DNA of 64,000 nucleotides from Rhodeus uyekii (taxonomy: Eukaryota > Chordata > Actinopteri > Cypriniformes > Acheilognathidae). Shown piece by piece: positions 53,733 to 62,769 of the stretch (its first letter is position 1; each line of letters opens with the position of its first letter). Both the position numbers and the translations under genes were made by a program. A model generated the notes under the pieces. It saw nothing but the letters and a program-made list of their open reading frames with translations. It ran no database searches and had not been told where the DNA came from. The stretch lies in NCBI GenBank assembly GCA_037043235.1, contig JAWRVZ010000276.1:497001-561000 (forward strand), written 5' to 3'.

Positions 53733-55127
53733 AGAGAAGTATGAAGGAAATGCTATTTAAGATATTTATACCGTCTGGCAGCCAGATCTGCATCGCGCTA
53801 CGATTGGCCAGTTGTCAACTGCTGTTATCCATAAAGTTTCAGAAATGACGTGAAGGGGAGGAGTTCCCGAATGCATTTCATTAAACATCTCGTTCCTACT
53901 CTCGAAAGGGAACGCGCTTTTGCGCGCCTCTATTTGAATTCGGTAAAAACATCATGTCCACGTGAGCGGCGGCTGATCTTGGCAGGATACATGTAATTTA
54001 TGTTTTTGTAGACAAAAAGGTCTCAGCGGGCCGGATGAGAGCTGCGAAAGCAGTCAAAGAGCCGCATGCGGGTTGGCTACCCCTGTTCTTGGACAATGTG
54101 GCGAAAGGCGGGGCATCACATGATCGCCTGCTAGATTTGAACACATTGGCTGGCGCTGAGCCAGAGAAAGCGCTCAAAAATAGAAAGTGCATATGGTTTC
54201 TTTCCGGCGAGTCCACTTAATAGCCGATTAAGTTGAAACAACAAGGCAGCGTTGGCAATAAGTACTTGATTCTTGTGTGGGCGGCTGAGCGCGCGATCGA
54301 CTGTAATGAGCGCGATCTGAAGTGGCGCGTGCGATCGGACTGTACTGCGCGCGATCTGGCTTCGGTGCGCGCTACTGCTTGAGATGCGAGGAAGCAGCGC
54401 GTTACTTTAGAACAATTACATCTCAGACGTGGGTTCCCCGGAACAGTAGTATTGAGAGGCACAACTGCTCGTGATTTAGCGATGCAAAATAAAAGCGCCG
54501 GGAAGGATTACAGCTGCTCTTGTTTGTGTGAGCTGACGGACTGAGAGAGTGTGAGCTGAAACTGCAGCGCGGTCTGCTGAGGCTCGCGGCAGCGGCGGCG
54601 GCCTGGCTAGCAGGAAGGAAGCGGCATTGCCTGAGAGTCGAGCTTGTAGCTCGACCAGCTTTATCGTCCTTTCTCAATGGCAGGAGCGATTAAAGCCGAT
54701 GTAGAGCTGCTGGATACGGATGTTTACTTGGTGGCGAGAACAGGCCTCAAGTCTTACTGTGCGTTGCTTGTTGTTGCTTAGGACCCGTTTGTTTGGTCTG
54801 GCACCCGTGATGTATTGCTGAGGGTGATATAATATAGTTAGCATAGAGTTGAGCGGATGGGGATCGCTACTGGGTCCGGAGGTTTTCGTGGAGAATCCAT
54901 CTGACGAGTGGAGCTCGATTTCGGGTGTATAGCGACCAGAAGGCGGAGCCACAATGCCGTAAACTGTCGAGATGCCGAAAAATGTCAAAGAGCTGTAGGT
55001 GAGTCAAACGTGTCTATATATACGTACTTCCTCTCCTGCTGATAGGATGAGGAGTAATTGCTGATGACGTGTTGATTGTATTAATCATTTGAATGTGCTC
55101 CTCCCGAACTTTGTTAATAAAACATCA
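53733..55127 (+). mobile_element. Long element L1, right part
   Basis: Right half of the hAT (to 54,085), GC-rich part and the common end (54,970-55,127), with TATATATA at 55,015-55,022 and TTAATAAAACATCA at the terminus. Followed by TTT and DIRS sequence AGCGATG. Confidence 0.8.
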
Positions 55128-55130
55128 TTT

Positions 55131-56831
55131 AGCGATGTTATAGCTAACAAGAATAAGGTTTTTAAAGTGAGGGCAATGAGAGGGCAATGCGTTGATTCCT
55201 CGGATGCGAACAGATCTACTTGTGCCCGGCCGAATCTGAACCAAATCCACTCCACCACTTCTGGGTGTAGCCTCCATTCCCCGGGCCTCGGCCCCTGTCT
55301 CGACAGCAAGTCTGCTCCCACATTCTGGGTCCCAGGGATGTGAACTGCCCGTAGATGGAGCAGTCTCCCTTGGGACCAGAGGAGGATCTGCCGCACCAGT
55401 TTGTATAGTGGTCGCGAACGTAGACCCCCCTGACGATTTATATAGGAGACCACAGTGGTGCTGTCGGTCTGAACAACCACATAATGGCCCCTGAGGTCTG
55501 GGAGGAACGCTTGAAGCGCCCTCCAAACAGCCATCATCTCCAGCAGGTTTATGTGCCAGGACAACTTGTGTTTGTGCCACAGACCCTGGGCAGAGCGATC
55601 CCTCAGGACCGCTCCCCAACCTGTGAGGGAAGCATCCGTCGATAGCATGATGCGTCGACAAGGAGCTCCCAACGCAGGTCCTTGAGACAGAAACCAGGGT
55701 TTCTTCCACATATCCAAGGCACGTAGGCATCGCCGCGTGACCTTGATAGTGCGGAAAGGGTTGCCCCTCGGGGAAACCCTCTGGTTCTGAGCCACCACTG
55801 TAATGGCCTCATGTGTAGCAGCCCGAACGGGATGACGCTGGAAGCTGCTGCCATGAGGCCCAGCACTCGTTGAAAGTGTTTTACAGTGATGGACTGGCCT
55901 ATTTTGACTTTCTTCACGGTTGACAGAATCGAATCGATGCGGGCGGGGGATAGCCGCGCCATCATTGAAACGAGTCCCATATCACGCCTAGGAAGGTGGT
56001 TCTCTGAAGAGGAGAAAGCACACTCTTCTTTGCGTTCAACCTCAACCCCAGCACTCTCATGTGTGCGAGAACAACATCTCGATGCTGAACCGCTAACTGC
56101 GGCGACTGGGCAAGAATCAGCCAGTCGTCGATGTAATTCAAAACTCTTATGCCTTGGAGGCGCAACGGGGTTAGCGCTGCGTCCATGCATTTCGTGAAAG
56201 TGCGGGGTGATAAAGCCAAGCCGAATGGAAGTACTTGATATTGGTACGCCTTCCCCCCAAAGGCGAACCTGAGGAACTTCCTGTGCTGTGGAAGGATGGA
56301 AATATGAAAATATGTGTCCTTCAGATCGATAGTGACGAACCAGTCCTCGGACCTGATCTGTGCCACTATTTGTTTCAAAGTCAGCATCTTGAATTTTAGC
56401 TTCATGACTGAGCGATTCAGAAGGCGCAAATCCAGGATGGGCCGCAGTCCTCCATCCTTCTTTGGAACGAGGAAGTAACGGCTGTAAAAGCCTGACTCTC
56501 TGTTTGAGAGGGGTACATGTTCTATGGCCCCTTTCCTCAGTAGAGAATCTACTTCCTGCTCCATTACCAGAGCCTGCTCGGGGTCCACCACCATGGGTAG
56601 AACCCCATTGAACCTGGGCGGGCGAGACCCGAACTGGATCGAATACCATTTTTTTATAATCCATGCCGGCAGAAATTCTACTAGGGGAACCAGCCTCTCG
56701 AGGCTGGTCTCTGGTGTCTGTGTAGCACACCCGCCAGGGCCCGGTTTTCTGGGGACCGCCTGGAGTGAATGCTCTAGGACCCTCCTTGGAGAGGGCGACC
56801 TCCTCAGTGCAACCGGTGTAACGGGCGGCAT
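55131..56831 (-). pseudogene. DIRS-2 reverse transcriptase / RNase H
   Basis: RT (56,831-55,962) reads VLPMVVDPEQALVMEQEVDS, YSRYFLVPKKDGGLRPILDL, VTIDLKDTYFHISILPQHRK, QVLPFGLALSPRTFTK and the intact catalytic box LNYIDDWLILAQ. A frameshift near 55,965 moves to MMARLSPARIDSILSTVKKV and VKHFQRVLGLMAAASSVIPF, and a second near 55,790 to the RNase H domain (IMLSTDASLTGWGAVLRD, LEMMAVWRALQAF, VVVQTDSTTVVSYINRQGG, VHIPGTQNVGADLLSRQG). The D-E-D residues of RNase H are present. Two frameshifts make the chain non-functional as one protein. Confidence 0.88.
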
Positions 56832-58291
56832 CTGAGGAGGGTCGCCTCCAAGAGGCCCGACGCATCTGGCGTCAGGACCTCTTCGAAGTAGCCTTCTTGG
56901 CGAGGATGACTGTCCTCAGATCCGGTTCCGGTTTTCTGGGGAGGTTGGCGGGTTGAGACGCTCTGCCTTTGAGCGGCCCGCTGCACATATGAGGAGGCCT
57001 GGGGCTGTGGCTGGCTCACAACCCCAGGTTGAGGGCGGCGAGGCAAGAGTACATTGAGCGCCACCTGCTGCTTTGCCGCCTCCTGGAACTTCTCGACGAC
57101 CATTTTCACTGAATCTCCGAAAAGCCCAGAAGGCGACAGAGGGGCGTCCAACAAAAAAATGTTCTCCTTGTCTTTCAGAGACGTCAGATTCAACCACAGG
57201 TGCCTCTCCGTGGCCACACAGGCTGCAATGGAACGACCAATAGAGGCGGCCGTTTCCCTGGTGGCCCGGAGGGACAGATCTGTGGCTTTACGTAGCTCAG
57301 CCACAGCCTGTGGACCAATGCCTCCGCCCTCATCGAGGTCCCCCAACAATTCTGCTTGGTAAGCCTGAAGCAGGGCGGTGGTGTGAAGACACGCCGCTGC
57401 CTGGCTAGCTGCAGAATATGCTCTGCCCACATGAGCTGATGTAACTCGCATAGGTTTAGTGGGCAGCGCCGGGACTTTAAGCGATGACACCGAGTGCGGA
57501 GAGAGGTGGCTCGCAAGCGCCTCCTCCACCTTCGGCATCGCGCCATAAACATACTCTCGTGCACCAACCAGAGTGGCATACATATTGTTTTGTGGCGTAA
57601 ACACTCTGGAGGTGGCTGGCCTCTTCCAGGATCTAGACACCTCAGTGTGCAGATCCGGGAAAAAAGGCAGGTCCCGGCGAGGGGGAGGGACCCGCGCTGG
57701 CAGAAATCGTTCATCCAACTTGCTTCTTTTTGGACGAACGACAGTGCTTTCCGCTGGCCACTCAATATTTAACGTGGCCACAGCGCGAGTCACCACCTCG
57801 AGAAATTCCTCATAAGCTGGGGAGGAGGTTGGCGAATCCTCGCTCTCCGCATCGACACTAGCAACTGCAACTCTCAATTGCAGTGCCAGTGCTTCAGGTT
57901 GGTCGGAAGTAACCGCCCTCGAGCGTGCTTCCGAAACCATGCATGAAACACTGGATCCACCGGGTAAGGGCTGAGATAGGGGAGCGCCCGTCTCAGACCC
58001 CGCCGTCAGGTCCATTTGCGAACCCCATGACCTAGATCGCCGCAGAGCCTCAGCTGCTGCGGGACCCGAGCCCTGGGGAACGCGAGCCTGGTCGGTCTCA
58101 GAATCAAAAACCGCCAGGCGTGAGCGGAGCACCCGCAGCGGTAGTTGGCTGCAGTGATCACAGTCAGCGCTCACGAACGCTGACCTAGCATGCTCCGCTC
58201 CCAGACACATTACACATAACAAGTGCTCATCTCCCCCCGAGAGGAAACGAGGGCAAGGAGATGCGCACTGTTTAAACGTCTGGTTCGCCAT
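56804..58291 (-). CDS. DIRS-2 gag-like protein, intact ORF
   Basis: About 495 residues. I chose the ATG at 58,291 (MANQTFKQC) because the DIRS-1 gag starts MADTQTFKRC; an in-frame ATG at 58,297 is the alternative. The N-terminus has paired cysteines (CPRF..., CVMCLGAEHARSAF, CDHC) that could form a zinc-binding module. Next come LEVVTRAVATLNIEWPAE, FFPDLHTEVSRSWKRP, GAMPKVEEALASHLSPHS and AELRKATDLSLRATRETAAS, all shared with DIRS-1, and a Gln/Pro-rich C-terminus. The role should be RNA packaging, as for other DIRS gag proteins. The 3' end overlaps the start of the RT frame. A (TA)n run lies just upstream. Confidence 0.8.
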   Translation of the reverse strand: MANQTFKQCASPCPRFLSGGDEHLLCVMCLGAEHARSAFVSADCDHCSQLPLRVLRSRLAVFDSETDQARVPQGSGPAAAEALRRSRSWGSQMDLTAGSETGAPLSQPLPGGSSVSCMVSEARSRAVTSDQPEALALQLRVAVASVDAESEDSPTSSPAYEEFLEVVTRAVATLNIEWPAESTVVRPKRSKLDERFLPARVPPPRRDLPFFPDLHTEVSRSWKRPATSRVFTPQNNMYATLVGAREYVYGAMPKVEEALASHLSPHSVSSLKVPALPTKPMRVTSAHVGRAYSAASQAAACLHTTALLQAYQAELLGDLDEGGGIGPQAVAELRKATDLSLRATRETAASIGRSIAACVATERHLWLNLTSLKDKENIFLLDAPLSPSGLFGDSVKMVVEKFQEAAKQQVALNVLLPRRPQPGVVSQPQPQASSYVQRAAQRQSVSTRQPPQKTGTGSEDSHPRQEGYFEEVLTPDASGLLEATLLRCRPLHRLH

Positions 58292-58295
58292 TAAC

Positions 58296-58346
<51 letters not shown>
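58296..58346. repeat. (TA)n microsatellite
   Basis: About 25 TA units directly upstream of the DIRS-2 gag start on the minus strand. Confidence 0.95.
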
Positions 58347-58348
<2 letters not shown>

Positions 58349-58429
58349 GGGAGATCCCTGATTTTTAAACTAGATCTGGGTTTTTCTCTCTCAAAATAAC
58401 CAGCACACTCAACACACTCTCACACTGTG

Positions 58430-58623
58430 CTTGCGAAGACAAACAAAGCTGCCGCTTCTGGGTTCCGGCGCTCTTTTATCAACTGGTTCGTGACGTCACC
58501 GATCTGCGTCTGTCACTCACACACGCGCGCGCGCGCCGGAAGTTTACATATCGTGCTTCACGCGGACAGCATCCAAGGATTCCCCAAGCGTTCGACGCAG
58601 CGCGAGTTCCCTTGAAAGGGAAC
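58430..58623 (-). repeat. DIRS-2 terminal inverted repeat (5' side)
   Basis: Inverse of 41,265-41,472. It contains a (CG)n stretch near 58,528 and ends with GTTCCCTTGAAAGGGAAC, itself a hairpin. Confidence 0.85.
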
Positions 58624-59498
58624 TTACATTTTCAAGTTTTCTGTACTAAACTTTTTGTTCATTGAACTTCATTTGGTATATTTTCTCAACCTGTAATAGC
58701 TCATTCAACCAAATAAATAAACAAACACATTTTCCATATAAACATATTTTATTGTCCCTTACAAATCAATAAATGGACAACATTAACATATTCAAAGGAC
58801 ATATTCAAAATGAATTTTCTGAATATTTGTAAATGCAAACAAAAAACTAGAATATAGAAATTAGAGAATTTCTCAAATAAAACAAATAATGAATCTATAA
58901 AATAAAATGCAATAATATTACAAAAACGTAAATATTTTTAATGAAATCTGTGAGGTTTCTGTCCCTTATTTGACAGCCTACGCAACTAGCACATTCAAGA
59001 TCCAGAAAAGACATACTTAAAGTAATCCAAGTGATTTCAGTGGTTTAACCTCAGTTATATGAAGCATTGTGAGTGTTTCATTGCATGTTAACAAGAGCAT
59101 AACAGCACATGCTTCTTGTGTGTATGCAAATGCAGACACTGTTGCATGTAAATATATAAACCACTGGAGTCACTTGGATTACTTTAAGGATATCTTCTTA
59201 CTATCTTTGCAGACCTTGAATGTGCTAGTTGCATAGACTGTCAAAGGAGGGATAGAAAGCTCACAGATTTCATTAAAAAGATCGTCCTTTATAATTCAAG
59301 GATAAACAAAAAAATTGTTTGGGTAAACTAACACTTTTCACATTAATAGTATCCCTTTAACTGTGAAATAACTTTAAAACACATAACATCTTGAAAAAAA
59401 TAAAATAAAATGGATGTCAGGCCATTGATGCAGAGAACTGTAAAATGCAAACACAGGCTCTTGGTAGAAATGCATAACACCTTACCTCCACAACATCT
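58624..59498 (-). other. CACTGTAAAA-type repeat remainder and probable 3' UTR
   Basis: 58,624-58,760 continues the repeat interrupted by DIRS element 2. The rest is probably the 3' UTR of the minus-strand gene ending at 59,499; a minus-strand AATAAA is present at about 58,748. No other feature. Confidence 0.45.
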
Positions 59499-59813
59499 TC
59501 AAATTAACAGTGTATTTTTAAGGGAGTGCACTCTTGCACTGCAGGTATCTGCTCCAATGTCCATCAACAGCCTCTGAATCACTTCAAACGTGTATTTGAG
59601 GTTTTTCGGGTAGTTTATATTGAGAGCATAAAGCAATCCCATCATGTTCAGATACGCATTTGGTATGTCACCAAGTCCTCGCAGAACAACTGCTTCCTCG
59701 ATGACAAGGGCCACATCACTGGGGTTGCAGGGAATGGGATCCGTCACATCTTCCACCACTGTGATGATTCCAAGAGTCATGCCCCTGATCACATGTTCCT
59801 CAGAATCGGTGTG
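59499..59813 (-). CDS. Terminal exon of a SAMD3-like gene
   Basis: On the minus strand the acceptor TTTTTTAATACAG precedes an exon opening at 59,813. It reads HTDSEEHVIRGMTLGIITVV, EDVTDPIPCNPSDVALVIEE, VVLRGLGDIPNAYLNMMGLL, YALNINYPKNLKYTFEVIQR, LLMDIGADTCSARVHSLKNT and LLI, then stop. This is the conserved C-terminus (ALNxxYPKxLKYTFEVIQ) of a large fish family usually named sterile alpha motif domain-containing protein 3-like, whose function is unknown. The exon is intact. Upstream exons should lie to the right; none was recognised to 64,000, so this is either a gene with a long intron or an orphan exon. Confidence 0.65.
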   Translation of the reverse strand, partial: HTDSEEHVIRGMTLGIITVVEDVTDPIPCNPSDVALVIEEAVVLRGLGDIPNAYLNMMGLLYALNINYPKNLKYTFEVIQRLLMDIGADTCSARVHSLKNTLLI

Positions 59814-59892
59814 CTGTATTAAAAAATGACAAACTTTAAAATGTGCTTTCACATTCAAAGACTTAAACACAACATTAGTACACCAAGTCTTA

Positions 59893-60050
59893 ACTAGATA
59901 GAGGAAGTTTATGATATAAACTTCAGTTGGCTTGAGAAAGCCTAGCCTGAAAGTTTAAATTAGTTGTCAAAGCTTCAAGCTTGAAAAGTTTTGAGAGTTT
60001 GTCGCTAACAAGATTTATTTGGAGATTACTGATGATTCAGTTGGTCAGTG
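59893..60050 (+). repeat. Interspersed repeat AACTAGATAGAGGAAG, copy 1
   Basis: Shared with 62,898-63,060 and 63,930-64,000: CTAGATAGAGGAAGTTTATG, TAAACTTCAGTTGGCTTGAG and AGATTACTGATGATTCAGTT. Confidence 0.8.
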
Positions 60051-60954
60051 AGTGGCGCTGTTTCCCACACACAAAAGTAAGCAGCATTTTCTACAGTTAT
60101 ATTTGCAATCTTTGATGTTTGCCAGTATTTCATAGTTAGTATGTAAAATAGAGAGATTTAACTTACTAATTAAAGTAAAAAAAGTCTTTTTTCAGGATTT
60201 AAAAAAAAAAAGCATATCCATTGCAATGGACATTGGGTTCCAATGACTGCTACTCAATGCACATGCTTGATTGAAATTTATTATATATCCTCTTGAGTCC
60301 CACAAGTTTGCCTGATGTGCATTTTATAATTTTTCTTGCTATTTGAGATATGTAGGACCTAATAAATACAATACCCCCCCCCAAAAATGTGTACAGGTAT
60401 TGTACAGATGTCTTCATGTGGTATCATAATGCTATTTGCTGTTATGGCCAGTAGGGTAATAATTAGTCAAAATTCAAATCTCATTCTAAAATATGTCAAA
60501 TTTTAATCCCAGTATTGTACATAAATACACTTGTTTCGTTCATATAATTTGAATATTTTATTCGAGGGAATACCTTGAATAGATTTTTTACCTGGGTCAA
60601 TTTTCTTTCAGGATCTGGGGTTTCAGATCTAAAAGTTTTTACTGAAATGTATATATATACATTGAAAATATTTTTTTCATAATGACAGGGGTGTAATGTT
60701 GTGATGTCACCACAAGATGGACACCCTATCCAAAAGTGGCCAACAGCGCAAATATTGACAGAATTGACTATTATTGTGTCAAGACGCAAATATGTAATGT
60801 TCTCATATGAGATAAATACTACAGTTATCACAGTAATAATACATTTTTGAGAAAATGTCATATGCAGAATATACAATTATTTATTTATTGTGATTAGTGC
60901 AAAGTGCACTACTGCTCTGTGCCACTGGGGAATACCTTGAAAGATACACATAGG
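60051..60954. other. Non-coding repeat-rich DNA
   Basis: Contains a block (60,140-60,230) related to 62,483-62,590 and a GGTGTAATGTTGTGATGTCA block at 60,690 related to 62,635. No gene is supported. Confidence 0.5.
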
Positions 60955-61330
60955 AAATTCACAAGTGTTTTCACGCGCTATCTGGCACTGATCCAAAAAA
61001 GACACGCTCAGAGAACTTGATCATTATGAAGGTTTTTAAGCGACAAACATTCACTTCCACATATCTGAGAATCTGAATATCAGGTAGTTGATAACAGAGC
61101 CAACAAGTTGGTGACTATTTTGAATAAAAAAGAAAAAACTAAATAAATGTGAAACATCTATCAAACAGCGCTCTTTGTGACTGCGGTCTGTCACGTGACA
61201 AGCATGACGCGTTGCCATGGAAACAATAAAGCGAAAGTTCCAAAATAGGGGGAGGGGGGCGCATGAAATGTTTACTTCTTCCTAGGGGGGGGGGGGGGGG
61301 GCGCGACAGAAAATAATTGAGAAGCACTGG
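60955..61330. repeat. CATAGGCGGAG hAT-family fragment and hAT-like end
   Basis: 60,966-61,255 matches 1831-2085 (TATCTGGCACTGATCCAAAA, TGACTGCGGTCTGTCACGTG and TTGCCATGGAAACAATAAAG). It is followed by a G run (61,286-61,303) and by TTGAGAAGCACTGG, the inverse of a CAGTGSTTCTCAA-type hAT terminus. Confidence 0.65.
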
Positions 61331-61669
61331 TTTAAAGTGACTGCACTGACTCTAATGCATTTTCTATTAGAGATTTATTTTATTAAATGTGCAATTTGTA
61401 AAACAAAAACCTCAAAATTAAAGTTGAAATGTTATATTGTTCAAGTTCTTGACCTTGGGATTTTTTTATGTTTAATTTTTTTTTATATGGGTTTATATTA
61501 GTTTAATATTCACAGCTGTTAAGACCAAATGTCCACTGCAATTGACAACAAAAATTGCTATGAAGGAGTTATGATTTTTTTTCCTTACTCATTAATAGAT
61601 GCCTAATTTAATGGGATATTAGTATTTTTTTTTTTCAGAAACCTGGAACCTAATTCTGGTCTGAAGGAG
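61331..61669. other. AT-rich non-coding stretch
   Basis: Nothing recognised. Confidence 0.5.
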
Positions 61670-61995
61670 ATATATGTATATATAAAGTGTTTCTTCCTGT
61701 GAAATAAAATAACTTAAATATTAGTATTTTTTAAATCATTTCTGCCAAGTACAATGGGGAAAGTAATGCAGTTTTTTCTAATCTCAAGCAGTTTTCAGAT
61801 TGAATCGATCTGCCATGTCAGACTTCAGTTCAACACGGCAATTATAGCAGATAAAGGAATCAACGCAATGTAATATTTGTATAAAGCCTTCCTCCATGGG
61901 AAACAAAATAACTTAAATATTAGTATTTAAAAAATAATTCCTGCTCAAGTAATGCAGCAGAGTAATGCAGTTTTTTTGAATCTCAAGCAGTTTAC
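61670..61995. repeat. Diverged tandem duplication
   Basis: Two units (about 61,690-61,820 and 61,898-62,015) share AAATAACTTAAATATTAGTA, AAAGTAATGCAGTTTTTT-like sequence and TTGAATCGATCTGCCATGT. Confidence 0.7.
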
Positions 61996-62015
61996 AGTTT
62001 GAATCGATCTGCCAT

Positions 62016-62769
62016 GTTTTTTGCATCCTTTAAAAATCTTATTTCATTTACTGTTTAAGTGTTCACAAAACATCGATCTATCAGCGAATCTGCTCAGGAA
62101 GCGCGTTTGAACTCGAGAACAGGAGTCAGACTTTAGTTAAAAGCACATAAAAGAATTAACTTTAAACTTCTTTCACTTACCTTCCCCATAGTAATGTGCT
62201 CAACAGTGAAAATCCGTTGCCGAGTAAACACGAATGAGAGTCAGAATTTGGCCATATCAGTGCATAAATCTTCAAGCAAACACGCTGCAGTGGTTACTTG
62301 ATAATCTGAAACAATTTCCGTTTGATCATAAACTCTCTCACATAAATCTATTTTAGGAGATTATGATCTCTCTCTCCAGCAATAATGGCGGCTTTGAAAA
62401 GCTTTGAGGCTTTGAATTGCAGCGCTCTGATTCGTTCAAACTTCAGTGTTCTCACTGACAGGGGTGTAATTTTGTGATATTATGTATGTAAAATAGAGAG
62501 ATTTAACTTACTAATTAAAGTAAAAAATCGATTGTAGACCTGCAAGTTTTTTTTCACGATTTAAAAAAAATAAAATGCATGCCCATTGGAATGGACATGT
62601 TCACACATACTGTATTGAAATGTATTATATATCAGGTGTAATGTTGTGATGTTACCAACAGATGGGGTGGACGCTCTATCTAAAATTCAGTTTTCACTTC
62701 ATTAGTGAAAGTCTATGGAGATTTTATGACTTTAATCTTCAGTTTTATCAAAAATCATAAGTCTGATCA
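62016..62769. other. Non-coding DNA with dispersed repeat blocks
   Basis: 62,483-62,600 repeats sequence from 60,140-60,235 (TAGAGAGATTTAACTTACTA). No gene is supported. Confidence 0.5.

Larger units (their letters stand above)
42195..55127. mobile_element. Composite non-coding S-TTT-L insertion, self-nested
   Basis: Short element S1 (42,195-42,520), TTT, then long element L1 (42,524-46,575 and 53,733-55,127). Inside L1, at a TTT within its hAT insertion, sits a second copy of the same arrangement: S2 (46,579-46,903), TTT, L2 (46,907-53,729). The outer target is exact: DIRS sequence ...AATTCTC-TTT on the left and TTT-AGCGATG on the right, so the insertion is accompanied by one extra TTT. S and L start CACGAGTTCACACTTACGA and end TTAATAAAACATCA. 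There are no terminal inverted repeats and no protein-coding gene. The class is unknown to me. Confidence 0.8.
41241..58623 (-). mobile_element. DIRS retrotransposon 2, split by a 12.9-kb insertion
   Basis: Read right to left: inverted terminal repeat (58,623-58,430), gag (58,291-56,804), RT/RNase H (56,831-55,140), the interrupting composite (55,127-42,195), tyrosine recombinase (42,187-41,648), an internal complementary region (about 41,614-41,500) and the other terminal repeat (41,472-41,241). It belongs to the same DIRS group as element 1 but is less decayed. Without the insertion it is about 4.4 kb. Between RNase H and recombinase, sequence from ESTHCPLI jumps to ALTLKTLFLLA, so some recombinase N-terminus was lost before the composite arrived. 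Confidence 0.88.

Noticed and set aside
42195..55127. Canonical Helitron or CACTA (EnSpm) assignment
   Set aside because: The end is not CTRR in an A^T target, and the CACGAG start has no inverted partner at the other end. A Helentron-like T-T target remains possible but no Rep/helicase is present.
57190..57765. 191-codon minus ORF within DIRS-2 gag
   Set aside because: Shadow frame of the intact gag ORF.
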